Source: Clostridia bacterium (GTDB lineage: Bacteria > Bacillota > Clostridia > Christensenellales > Aristaeellaceae). Taken from it: a stretch of 64,000 nt of DNA. The notes below the pieces were generated by a model that was not told where the DNA came from, ran no database searches, and worked only from the letters and a program-made list of their open reading frames with translations. The stretch's first letter is position 1. Each line of letters starts with the position of its first letter. Both the position numbers and the translations under genes were made by a program. Of this stretch, positions 33,755 to 42,418 are shown in pieces. The stretch lies in assembly GCA_017541105.1 (NCBI GenBank), contig JAFXZS010000001.1, positions 62,001 through 126,000 of the forward strand, written 5' to 3'.

Positions 33755-36466
33755 ATGTTGAAAGATATATTGAATATGCTTAGCAGAAACGAACTCAGCC
33801 TGGATGACCAGCACATTCCGATGAATATAAACGTTCCGGACGATTTTTACCAGTCACTGCTGGCGCAGCTTCTGGAACGAGACTACCTTTGCGGCACATC
33901 AGAAATGAAGTTCATCAATCTCTATGCGAAAAACCCAGGGACCGTCCCCCTGCGCAGACCGCAGATCCATTGGATGCAGATCACCCGGCTGCCGGTTCAT
34001 CCCAATGAAAAAGAGGACTATGACCTTCTCTCCCGCTGGCAGGGCGTATTGTCAAGCATTCATGCCTGGGGGTATAGGTTGTATTTCCTGCTTTTGAGAA
34101 ATGAAGGAAAAACAAAACTCTTCCTGGGTACGGCATCAGCCAATCAGAATATCACTGGCAATGACGCCATTCAGCAATTACGGCAAGCCACCTTCGGCTC
34201 TATGCCCGGAATGGGGCTTCAGGTGCTCGACGCAGGGGAGAAGGTTCTGAATGAGATTCATACACCGCTTCAGAGTATGGACAGCATCGGAGCGGTTACC
34301 GGGATTCCGTCATTCCAGGAGAACCAGAAAAAAGGGCTCCTTCAGACATTGGATCAACTGGCGTTTGGCATTCGGGACGCCCACGGAGAAGAAAAGAACT
34401 ATGCAATGCTGGTGATCGCCGATCCCATCAACGATGAAGAAATCACGGAAATCATCTCTTGCCATCGCAGACTGAGCAGCCAGATCCACTCGGCGGTAAA
34501 AATGACTGTGAACACATCGGATTCAAAGCAGGAATCCTTTGATCCTTTGGCGAGAAAAAAGGCGGGAGCCAATCTTCTTGGGACAGTTCTCGGCGGAATT
34601 GGCGGAATCTTATTGGGCAATCCTCAGGTTGGGGCGCTGATCGGCGGCAGTATCGCCAATACAGTTACATCAGACATCAGTCGGCCGAAAAGCGTCAGCA
34701 GCAGCTCTGGCCTCAGCACCGAATACCTCGACAAGTTTGCCGAATATGCGGAATCTGCTACAGAACATCATATCAAGCGATTGAATGACGGCAGAAATTT
34801 TGGCTTCTGGAATACGGGAGTTTATGTTCTTGGGAATCTGCCTGTCGATGTGAAAACTGTTACCGGGATGCTGCGCTCCATCTATTCCGGAGAAGAGACC
34901 TATTATGAACCGATTCGTCTTCATCTGTTCCAGACTGACTCCAATGCCCTTTCAATCGTACGAAACAATTTTGACCTGCTGCCCATGCTGGACGCCAGAA
35001 TTGTTAAGCCCAAAGAGGGGTTTACCTATGCCCAGAGCCAGTGGCATCTGTTTGGCAAGAATTATCAGTATCTCAGTACCCCGCTCTCCACGAAAGAACT
35101 GAGCCTTGCCACCTCCCTGCCCCGGCGTGATGTTCCGGGCCTCCGTTTTGTGAAGACCGCAGTACGTTTTGCAAACAACCCGGCAGAGGTTCCTGACGAG
35201 AAGAGCAAGATCCGCTTGGGCAGCATCGTGGATACAGGCATTATCCAAGGGACCACCTACGATATCGACGTCAATTCTCTGGTGCGTCACGCGCTTATTA
35301 CAGGTATCACCGGCAGCGGCAAGTCCACTACCTGTAAGCGCTTGCTGGGCAAGGCAATGAAGCGGAGTATCCCCGTCATGGTCATTGAACCTGCAAAGGA
35401 TGACTATGTGCGCTGGGCAATTGCTCAGAACCGTCACCTTCCTGCGGAAAAGCGTTTCAAAATCTATATGCCCGGCCTGGCTGAATTTGAAGGTTATCCG
35501 CTTGAACAGTTGAAGCTGAATCTATTTGAACCGGCTCACGCAAAGGATGCGCCGGTCGATCTGCTTCAGCACAGCGAAACGGCGGCCACGCTGCTGAATG
35601 CCTGCTTGCCGTCCGAGGAGGTTGTCCCAATCCTGATTGAAGAAACGATCTATAACACGATTTCCGATTTTGCGAAGGATAATGACAGAGATTTTGATGA
35701 CGGACTTGTAGCCCCCCTGACAGCCTATCCAAAGGTAGAGTACCTCATAGGACAGGCAGAAACCCTCATGCGACACAAAACGTACGAGGATCGGGTTCGG
35801 GAGAATATGAAGGAAATACTGATAACTCGCTTTTCATCTCTGACTCGGGGAATGAGGGGAAAAATTCTGAATGTCAAAAAATCAACGGATTTTGCCGAAC
35901 TGTTTTCTTCCAACGTCATCATCAATATCAGCAAGCTGTCAGGCTCCAAGGACAAGGCGCTGATTATGTCCCTGCTCATGCAGGCGCTGTACGAATACCG
36001 TGTTTCGTGTTATACCTATGATCGGAGTTACAGGGAGAAAGCGCAGAAGAATCAGCTTTTGCACCTTACGCTGATTGAAGAAGCGCATAATGTGCTGCTG
36101 AAGCCTGCTGATCACCAGAGCAGCGGAAGCCCCCAGCGCGCAGTGGCTGATTTGTTTGGAAATATGCTGTCCGAGGTTCGGGGCTACGGTCAGGGGCTGG
36201 TGGTCGTGGATCAGGTTCCCACCCGTCTGATCGACGATGTGATCAAGAACACAAACTACAAAATCGTGCATCGGATTACCGCTCCGGACGATCAGACGAT
36301 CATGGCCTCCTGCATGGCGTTCCGGGACGATCAGAAGTATATTATCCCCGCACTGGAGAAAGGCTATGCGATCATTTGCGGCGACGATGACGACGCAGCT
36401 GCCTGGGTAAAAATTCCGATGGCCGGATCCGAGGAGGAGCATGCGCTGGATATCGAGGAAAGCTGA
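33755..36466 (+). CDS. HerA-like (DUF87/FtsK-superfamily) ATPase with N-terminal glycine-zipper segment
   Basis: A 903-residue P-loop ATPase of the HerA/VirB4 branch. Walker A is GITGSGKSTT at about residues 517-526, followed by VMVIEPAKDDY typical of HerA-type helicases. Walker B is LTLIEEAHNVL near residue 772, and then LVVVDQVPTRLIDDVIKNTNYKIVHR, the usual sensor region. The N-terminal half is unlike HerA; around residues 270-305 is a hydrophobic glycine-rich stretch (GTVLGGIGGILLGNPQVGAL), which could insert in or associate with a membrane. HerA partners (NurA, DUF4297, Sir2) are not adjacent. It has an AGGAGG site. Role inferred: hexameric DNA or protein translocase. Confidence 0.85.
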   Translation: MLKDILNMLSRNELSLDDQHIPMNINVPDDFYQSLLAQLLERDYLCGTSEMKFINLYAKNPGTVPLRRPQIHWMQITRLPVHPNEKEDYDLLSRWQGVLSSIHAWGYRLYFLLLRNEGKTKLFLGTASANQNITGNDAIQQLRQATFGSMPGMGLQVLDAGEKVLNEIHTPLQSMDSIGAVTGIPSFQENQKKGLLQTLDQLAFGIRDAHGEEKNYAMLVIADPINDEEITEIISCHRRLSSQIHSAVKMTVNTSDSKQESFDPLARKKAGANLLGTVLGGIGGILLGNPQVGALIGGSIANTVTSDISRPKSVSSSSGLSTEYLDKFAEYAESATEHHIKRLNDGRNFGFWNTGVYVLGNLPVDVKTVTGMLRSIYSGEETYYEPIRLHLFQTDSNALSIVRNNFDLLPMLDARIVKPKEGFTYAQSQWHLFGKNYQYLSTPLSTKELSLATSLPRRDVPGLRFVKTAVRFANNPAEVPDEKSKIRLGSIVDTGIIQGTTYDIDVNSLVRHALITGITGSGKSTTCKRLLGKAMKRSIPVMVIEPAKDDYVRWAIAQNRHLPAEKRFKIYMPGLAEFEGYPLEQLKLNLFEPAHAKDAPVDLLQHSETAATLLNACLPSEEVVPILIEETIYNTISDFAKDNDRDFDDGLVAPLTAYPKVEYLIGQAETLMRHKTYEDRVRENMKEILITRFSSLTRGMRGKILNVKKSTDFAELFSSNVIINISKLSGSKDKALIMSLLMQALYEYRVSCYTYDRSYREKAQKNQLLHLTLIEEAHNVLLKPADHQSSGSPQRAVADLFGNMLSEVRGYGQGLVVVDQVPTRLIDDVIKNTNYKIVHRITAPDDQTIMASCMAFRDDQKYIIPALEKGYAIICGDDDDAAAWVKIPMAGSEEEHALDIEES

Positions 36467-36542
36467 CTGCTGAATGGGGAAGGATTCATACGTCGAGCCT
36501 GGCAAAAAACAAACCATGAAGGAATGAAAGGGGCATCTGGCA

Positions 36543-37304
36543 ATGAATGAACTTTTAGGCGGAATGGAACTGAATGAAATGGGCGAAAACTCCGCAACGC
36601 GCGAGATCGCGAGTCAGCTTCAGGCGTATCAATCAAGACTATTTGAAGCAATGAAGGCGGGAGATGCGGAAACCGCCAATTACTTCCGCGGCCAAATCGA
36701 AAAGCTGAATGAAGAAATGGGTGCCAGCCAAGGAACAGCGGCAGGTGTCGGAGCAGAAAATGCCAGCGGTATTCCTGGATATCATCCGGAACAATTGAAG
36801 GCAGCGCAAGACAGGTTGACAAACGCAAAGAGGGAGTTGAGCGCGCTGGAGCATCAGCGCAAGGGAAGGACTGATGATCCAGCGCTGGAAAAACTGATCA
36901 GCAAAAAAGCGCAGGAAGTACAAAAATTGGAGCGGGAATATAAAAGGACACAGTATTATAACCGCCCCCGGCTCCGAGGAGAGGATGAAGGAATCGACAC
37001 CCCACAAGGCGCGAAAGAGGCGGTGAAGCAGGGTGCCCGCCAGGGAAGCAAGGGCCAGGAGATCAGCTTTGGCGGTGGAGCCGGCGTAACGGAGATTATT
37101 CACAGCCGTGGTTCTATGAAGATCAGCGAAGCAAATAGCAAAAGATCAACCGCCTCCAGTTATGAATCAAGCGCACGCAGAGCGCGCAATGAGGGCAATT
37201 TCAGCAAGGCATCAAGCTTGGAATCCACAGCAAGATCTTTGCGCAGCGAGGCAAACAAATTGGAAACGGAAGGAAAGAATCTAAGAGCGTATAAGCCCAA
37301 ATAA
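36543..37304 (+). CDS. Coiled-coil protein of unknown function
   Basis: A 253-residue hydrophilic protein. Residues ~80-125 form a heptad-rich coiled coil (EQLKAAQDRLTNAKRELSAL, LISKKAQEVQKLEREYKRT), with a second helical Ser/Ala/Arg-rich heptad region at about 195-245. Gly/Gln-rich linkers connect the two. No signal peptide, no membrane segment and no family recognised. It lies between the ATPase and the peptidase gene and may act as adaptor or scaffold. Confidence 0.75.
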   Translation: MNELLGGMELNEMGENSATREIASQLQAYQSRLFEAMKAGDAETANYFRGQIEKLNEEMGASQGTAAGVGAENASGIPGYHPEQLKAAQDRLTNAKRELSALEHQRKGRTDDPALEKLISKKAQEVQKLEREYKRTQYYNRPRLRGEDEGIDTPQGAKEAVKQGARQGSKGQEISFGGGAGVTEIIHSRGSMKISEANSKRSTASSYESSARRARNEGNFSKASSLESTARSLRSEANKLETEGKNLRAYKPK

Positions 37305-37336
37305 TCTTCATGATTACACATTGAGGAGCATCAAGC

Positions 37337-38014
37337 ATGGGAATTGAATTCTTTTCTGAAGGATCCGAAAGCCTAAAAGCAGAGCGCTACGAGGGATTGA
37401 GGGAGCTGGAACCCGGTGTTTCTTTGGAGCACGTCGGCCCCCGGCAAGCGTTTAGACCGGAGCAGGAAAACTTCGAGCTCAGCGCAGGAACGCCGGAGAA
37501 GGATGCAGAGCACTGGCACCGTCAGGGAGAGGCGTACTCCTGTGCCGTAGTCTGTCAGGAATTTGTGGCGGAACAGCTTCTGGATCGTGACTTTTCAGAG
37601 CAGAGCCTGATCGAATTCGCCAAAGAAAGAGGCTGGTACGATCCTGAATCCGGAACCACAGCCAATGATGTCGGAAAGATATTGGAAAGTCTGGGTATCC
37701 ATGTGGAGCGGGCAAAGGACCTGAACCTGCGTGATTTGGCTCAGGAACTGGATTCCGGGGCAAAACTGATCTGCGGTGTAAACAGCGCGATTATGGCGAA
37801 ACCGGAGCTTGCAGAGGTGCCGGGTTTCAATATCAATCACGCAGTTGAGGTCATCGGAATCAAACAGACACCGTCGGATACGTGGGTAATTCTGAATGAT
37901 CCCGGCCTTGAAGGCGGCCGCGGAGTCCAGATTCGGGCATCCACCTTCCTGAAAGCGTGGAAGCCCGGAAACAACTATACTGTGATTGCAAGGAAAGGAG
38001 GCATCAACGCCTGA
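37337..38014 (+). CDS. Papain/C39-like cysteine peptidase
   Basis: A 225-residue protein whose C-terminal 165 residues resemble the bacterial C39-like (papain-fold) peptidases. The likely catalytic Cys is 69 (GEAYSCAVVCQ, with Gln63 as possible oxyanion residue), the His is 168 (NINHAVEVIGI) and the third residue is Asn187/Asp188 (VILNDPG). The N-terminal ~55 residues are charged and may be a propeptide or docking segment. It has no signal peptide, so it is not an ordinary C39 bacteriocin-exporter protease. Its stop overlaps the next start (TGATG). Confidence 0.78.
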   Translation: MGIEFFSEGSESLKAERYEGLRELEPGVSLEHVGPRQAFRPEQENFELSAGTPEKDAEHWHRQGEAYSCAVVCQEFVAEQLLDRDFSEQSLIEFAKERGWYDPESGTTANDVGKILESLGIHVERAKDLNLRDLAQELDSGAKLICGVNSAIMAKPELAEVPGFNINHAVEVIGIKQTPSDTWVILNDPGLEGGRGVQIRASTFLKAWKPGNNYTVIARKGGINA

Positions 38015-38475
38015 TGGACGCATTGGAGCTTGTTAAGGAGCTGTCGCAGCGCGATATCGTTGCGTCAGAGCTGCCGATAGGCCTTCAGTTAGGGCTGCCA
38101 TGGCTTGAACAGCGAAACGGCCGGCTCTGTATCCGCTTTTTGCCTCACCGGGAGGAATACGCCGAGGATCGCATCTGTTATTATGCTCCTCAGTTTGAAA
38201 TCGCGTGGGTCTGGCCCTTTACACACCTGGCCTCTTTCCGCAACCTGACCTTGGAGAACGAGGTGGACGTATCGCAGCCGCTGTGCACTGTCAGCGCGGA
38301 TCGTCTTCTCTCTGTTGGAAAGCATGGGATGGAAGAGTTATATCAAGCGTGCTCGAAAACCCTGACCATTCGGGAAGACACCGGCACGATTACAAGTGCT
38401 TGGGTTCGCGCATACCAGAAGAAATACATGAGTCTGATCGAATCATTGGATCTGACAGAGCTGTACAACAGATAA
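38014..38475 (+). CDS. Small protein of unknown function, coupled to the peptidase
   Basis: A 153-residue soluble acidic protein starting within the peptidase stop. It contains a mixed beta region (GRLCIRFLPHREEYAEDRICYYAPQFEIAWVWPF) and a C-terminal helix. I do not recognise a family. Tight coupling to the cysteine peptidase suggests an inhibitor, immunity or substrate-docking partner, but this rests on context only. Confidence 0.7.
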   Translation: MDALELVKELSQRDIVASELPIGLQLGLPWLEQRNGRLCIRFLPHREEYAEDRICYYAPQFEIAWVWPFTHLASFRNLTLENEVDVSQPLCTVSADRLLSVGKHGMEELYQACSKTLTIREDTGTITSAWVRAYQKKYMSLIESLDLTELYNR

Positions 38476-38492
38476 CCGGGAGCGTGAGTATT

Positions 38493-40508
38493 ATGCCAGC
38501 AGAGAGAATTATAGGGGTGGACTTTGGCACCAGCACTTCGGTGATCCGGGTAAAACGGTACACAGAGAACGGTGCACCAATCGGGGAGCGATTTGAAACA
38601 AAGGAAGTCGTTTTCGGAGGCAAAGGCGGCATGGTGCCTACGTTGATCCAAAAAAAGATCGGTGATCCGAGTGTGGTGTACTTCGGCTACGAGGCGGAAC
38701 AGAAAAGGCGCAATCATACGCTTTACCAGGGGTTCAAGGTAGAGCTGGAAAGCCAGGACCCGGATCAGCGGGCCTTGGCCAGAATTTTGACCGCAGAATT
38801 CTATGGCTATCTGGCGAAACAATACAAATCGCAAAGCGATGGAGGCCATCTGGGAGAGGCAGACGACCGCGAACGTACCATCATCAGTTATCCGGTGAAG
38901 TGGAAAGATGAGACCAAGCAATTCGTGGTGGAAGCCGCAATAAAGGCCGGATTTCCGAGCGTGGAGGGAATGGACGAGGCGCAGGCGGCGATCCAGGCGG
39001 CGCTGGTGCAAAGCGAAGCACACCTGAAATCCATCGGGCTGCTGCGGGACGGCGTGCCTGTTACAATCCTGCTGATCGACATGGGAGCGGGGACAACGGA
39101 CCTGGTGCTGTGCAATTATACACCGGGGGATGCGGTCATGGAGACTTTGAACACCTGGCCGAGAGGCGAACAGGCGCTTTTCGGCGGGCGGGAATTGGAT
39201 CAGCTGCTGCAGGGGTTTTTCCGTCCGATGCTGTCTCCGGAGATCGCGGAAAGCATTTTCCAGCGCATAGGTGTGGAGAAATTCAAGGGATGGAAGGAAA
39301 CGGTTGTTTCTCCTGCGCTGCTTCGAAAGGCGCAAGTCGAGGATTTTGAGGCGTTGGACAGCTGCCTGGAACTTCTGGGCCAGGAGATTGGCGATTACCG
39401 CTTGGATAGAGCTGGATTTGAGACGCTCATGGAAGCGTATCTGAAACAGTTTCCGACCCTGATTAACGACTGCATTCGGGAATCGCCCGTAAAGGGGGAT
39501 GACGTGGATCTGGTAATCGTCACCGGCGGCCATAGTCAGTGGTATTTTGTGGACGATATACTCACTGGCAAAAGCAGCAGATTCGGAACGGTAAACCTTC
39601 CTAAAATCAAGGAAGCATCGAAACGATTGATTTCAATCGCGCGTCCCCAGGAGACGGTGGCTCTGGGCCTCGCGTTTCAGAAAACGCCGATCAGCACGTT
39701 GCCCAAGCCCGCGCAGAAAAAAGCTGTCAATTCAGCACAGGGCGAGCAGATAAGCATTGGAGATAAGAAACAGTTTCAGAAAACGCCAGTCAGCACGCTG
39801 CCTAAGCCCACGCAGAAAAAAGCCGTCAATTCGGCACAGGGAGAACAGACAAGCAGTGGAGATAAGGAGCATACTGAATTTGAAGAAGCGATGACGGCGT
39901 ATCGGGAAGCCTACATGAAAGGCGTGGGTGTCGATCCTCAAGCGGAGAGAAAGGCGGTGAAATTGTTCCGAAAGCTCGCGAATCAGGGACATTCTGAAGC
40001 GCAGTTTTATCTTGGCGAATGCTATAAAGCAGGCCTGGGCGTAAAAGAAAATTACGAAGAAGCAGAGCATTGGTACGGTCTGGCCGCAAAACAGGGAGAT
40101 AAAGCTGCCAGGAAAGCCTTGGAACGTGTGCGGCAAAAGGCAAAACAGCAGAAAGAGCAGCATGAGAGCGTGCGGAACATGATAGCGTCGTTGAACCAGA
40201 AAGGCGCGGATGCACAATCATATGCAAAAATTCATATTGTTCGAAGAAAGCGGTTTGTCGGAAGCGGAAGGGATCAATTTATCCGTATTGACAAAGACAG
40301 CACGCAAACTTACAGGATCTCAAATGGGGACGATTATATGATCACAGTCTCTGTTGGTACTCATTGTGTGGAATTGTGTGACGCCACCTATTGGGGGAAT
40401 AATCAGAATTGGACCAATCCAGCCTATTTTCCTGATTTGCAATTCTCTGAAGGGGATGTTTTGTTAATTGATCTGACGGGCGACGTGAAAGTCGTATGGG
40501 AATCATGA
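38493..40508 (+). CDS. Hsp70-like ATPase with tandem repeats, Sel1 repeats and a C-terminal beta domain
   Basis: A 671-residue protein. Residues 1-390 form an actin/Hsp70-fold ATPase (phosphate 1 GVDFGTSTSVIRVK, phosphate 2 LLIDMGAGTTDLVL near residue 190, adenosine motif VIVTGGHSQWYFV near 341). A substrate-binding domain of DnaK type is missing. It continues with two 33-residue tandem repeats (395-460), Sel1/TPR-like repeats (about 475-560: AQFYLGECYKAGLGVKENYE) and a C-terminal ~90-residue domain that looks beta-rich. Such Hsp70 variants without a DnaK C-terminus are likely dedicated to one client. A GrpE-like gene follows directly. Confidence 0.85.
   Translation: MPAERIIGVDFGTSTSVIRVKRYTENGAPIGERFETKEVVFGGKGGMVPTLIQKKIGDPSVVYFGYEAEQKRRNHTLYQGFKVELESQDPDQRALARILTAEFYGYLAKQYKSQSDGGHLGEADDRERTIISYPVKWKDETKQFVVEAAIKAGFPSVEGMDEAQAAIQAALVQSEAHLKSIGLLRDGVPVTILLIDMGAGTTDLVLCNYTPGDAVMETLNTWPRGEQALFGGRELDQLLQGFFRPMLSPEIAESIFQRIGVEKFKGWKETVVSPALLRKAQVEDFEALDSCLELLGQEIGDYRLDRAGFETLMEAYLKQFPTLINDCIRESPVKGDDVDLVIVTGGHSQWYFVDDILTGKSSRFGTVNLPKIKEASKRLISIARPQETVALGLAFQKTPISTLPKPAQKKAVNSAQGEQISIGDKKQFQKTPVSTLPKPTQKKAVNSAQGEQTSSGDKEHTEFEEAMTAYREAYMKGVGVDPQAERKAVKLFRKLANQGHSEAQFYLGECYKAGLGVKENYEEAEHWYGLAAKQGDKAARKALERVRQKAKQQKEQHESVRNMIASLNQKGADAQSYAKIHIVRRKRFVGSGRDQFIRIDKDSTQTYRISNGDDYMITVSVGTHCVELCDATYWGNNQNWTNPAYFPDLQFSEGDVLLIDLTGDVKVVWES
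39675..39872 (+). repeat. Tandem 99-bp in-frame repeat (2 copies) inside the Hsp70-like gene
   Basis: Copies at 39675-39773 and 39774-39872 encode 33-residue units beginning FQKTP[IV]STLPKP and ending with a Gly-Asp-Lys segment, differing at a handful of positions. Copy number may vary between strains. They form a Lys/Gln/Ser-rich linker between ATPase and Sel1 domains. Confidence 0.9.
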
Positions 40509-40541
40509 ATGAATGCAAGTCAAACAAAGCAGGTGAATTCT

Positions 40542-41090
40542 ATGAAACAGGAAGCAAGTTTAGTCAGGCAGCTTTTAGTGCGGTTGATCTGCCGGCTGCG
40601 CCGAAGTACGAAGCTGTTTCCGCTTCGTCAAAAAGACGTTTTTGTCCGCGCCTGGCGCGATACGCTTCGTACCAATGCCAAGCTTTTCAACGGCCTTTAT
40701 GCCGGGCTGGTTCGCGTGGGGTCCGGGAACGCAAAAACGCCCCAGAAAGCGCTTAAGGAGTGGTATGATCGGACACGCTTCAAATGGGAAGACGGGGAAA
40801 TCACGAAGCTTTGTGAAAAGTCTCTGTGTCCCGTGATTGAGCGTTCAAACCCCGACGAATGCGCATCATGGGCAGGTTTGCTGCTAAAAGCGGCAGAAGC
40901 GGCGGGGCTGCAAAGAGAGGAAGAAAAGCATCTGGTCCTGAACGAACAAAACGCAAATTCCTATACGGAATGGAACGGCAAGGAGCTGTACGTGGGCGAT
41001 ACGGTTGAAGTCATGCTTCCCGCCTGGTATCAAAACGGAGAGCTGATCGAGCAGGGCATCTGCACCCTGCTTACCAGCGGAGAAGAGTAA
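40542..41090 (+). CDS. GrpE-like protein (possible dedicated nucleotide exchange factor)
   Basis: A 182-residue protein. The N-terminal half is basic and helical, and the C-terminal ~45 residues (GKELYVGDTVEVMLPAWYQN, then LIEQGICTLL) resemble the beta-wing of GrpE, which ends in a similar VVEV-x(8)-RPA-V-V pattern. Its position right after the Hsp70-like gene fits an exchange-factor role. Similarity is weak and partial, so this is an inference. ATG 40542 was chosen for its AGGTGA site; an in-frame ATG at 40509 adds 11 residues. Confidence 0.55.
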   Translation: MKQEASLVRQLLVRLICRLRRSTKLFPLRQKDVFVRAWRDTLRTNAKLFNGLYAGLVRVGSGNAKTPQKALKEWYDRTRFKWEDGEITKLCEKSLCPVIERSNPDECASWAGLLLKAAEAAGLQREEEKHLVLNEQNANSYTEWNGKELYVGDTVEVMLPAWYQNGELIEQGICTLLTSGEE

Positions 41091-41241
41091 ATCGCGGCGG
41101 AGAAAACCATTGGCATAAGCTTTAGAATATCTAAGGATACGGGAAAAACGCCGGCGAGATGAATCTGCATGACAGCGGACAGAGGGAAAACCTAATAGAG
41201 ATTGGACAAGAAGCACCTGCAGAGGGGATGGAGGTGTGAAG

Positions 41242-42414
41242 ATGCCGTTCCTATCGGACTATGAACAGCGTACAGTATGGAAATATGAGCCGATTCACGG
41301 TTCCTTCCATACACATGAGGGACTCGGGAGAAAAGTTAATCCCGACGGAAGCTATGCTCCATTCCATGGCAGCACAGTGGCGTTCCGACCCGGAAAAAAG
41401 TGCTTCCGAATCATTCGGCTGATGATGAGCGTTCTTTATCAGAAGCTGGACGGAACGGGAATGCTGGCGATCCCTCTTCCTGACGATGCGATTCATATGA
41501 CACTGCATGACTTGGTTTCTCCTGAGATGTGTTCATCTTACCCGGCGGAAGCGTATGACCCTGAAGTTGTGCAGAGCATTGACAGGGCGGCTGGCATCGT
41601 TGAAGATATCCGAAAAGAATATGCGGGAAGAAAGATCACCATGGTATCGGATCGGATTGTCAGCATGGTGGCCAAGTCTGTGGTATTGATGCTGCGTCCA
41701 CAGACAGAGGAAGATTTTGAACTGCTGATGGAGCTGTATCGGCGGTTCGACGAGATACAGAGTCTTCCTTATCCCTTGACGCCGCATATTACTCTTGCGT
41801 ATTTCAAGCCCGGCATGATCGATGGAGACACACTCGGAGAAGCGGTTGAATTTGCGCAGATAGATCCGGAAAAAGCGCCGGTATTTGCGTTTTTTCCGGA
41901 GGCGCTGACTGCGCAGAGCTTCCTCGATATGCAGTCGTATCTGGATATCCCCGCGCGGATTTGCTTTTGCTGCGACGGAGGTCTGAACCGCAGTGTCATG
42001 GCGGCTCAGATTCTCAATTATCTTGCGCGTGAAAGACACCTTCCGGTGATCGGAGAAGCAAGAGCCGCCTATCCCAGCACACAAGGATGGCCTGTACGGG
42101 AGCAGGTCTGGAACACGCTGGAAAGCCATGGTATTCGTCCCGACAGGACATATTCGTCGGCGAAATACCTACAGGATGATGAGGCTGCATTATTCTCATC
42201 GCTCGTTGGAATCTCAGGCGGAGCAATGGATCGGATTGCACGGCTGGGCCTGCCGGAAGAAAGAGTATATCATGCGAGCCGGTTTTTCTTTGGCGTTCGG
42301 GATCCGGAGTACGGCGAAATAACCCACGAACAGGCTTTTGCGGATTTATACTGCAGGGCGGAAAAATACCTGGATGACTTTGAAACCGTCTACAGAAAGC
42401 ATGTGAGGAAGTGA
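41242..42414 (+). CDS. 2H-phosphoesterase-like / low-molecular-weight tyrosine phosphatase-like fusion
   Basis: A 390-residue protein with two recognisable parts. The N-terminal ~225 residues contain two H-x-T motifs, HMTLH at residues 85-89 and HITLA at 182-186, with the spacing of 2H phosphoesterases (LigT/CPDase-like), which open 2',3'-cyclic phosphates or ADP-ribose cyclic phosphates. The C-terminal ~160 residues contain the phosphatase P-loop C-x5-R (CDGGLNRS, Cys244 and Arg250), as in low-molecular-weight phosphotyrosine phosphatases or arsenate reductases. I know no common family with this fusion. A GGAGG site precedes ATG 41242. Confidence 0.75.
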   Translation: MPFLSDYEQRTVWKYEPIHGSFHTHEGLGRKVNPDGSYAPFHGSTVAFRPGKKCFRIIRLMMSVLYQKLDGTGMLAIPLPDDAIHMTLHDLVSPEMCSSYPAEAYDPEVVQSIDRAAGIVEDIRKEYAGRKITMVSDRIVSMVAKSVVLMLRPQTEEDFELLMELYRRFDEIQSLPYPLTPHITLAYFKPGMIDGDTLGEAVEFAQIDPEKAPVFAFFPEALTAQSFLDMQSYLDIPARICFCCDGGLNRSVMAAQILNYLARERHLPVIGEARAAYPSTQGWPVREQVWNTLESHGIRPDRTYSSAKYLQDDEAALFSSLVGISGGAMDRIARLGLPEERVYHASRFFFGVRDPEYGEITHEQAFADLYCRAEKYLDDFETVYRKHVRK

Positions 42415-42418
42415 CGAT

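Noticed and set aside
33755-36466. Assignment as the HerA-NurA DNA-end-resection pair
   Set aside because: No NurA-like nuclease, Mre11 or Rad50 gene is nearby, and the N-terminal half does not look like HerA.
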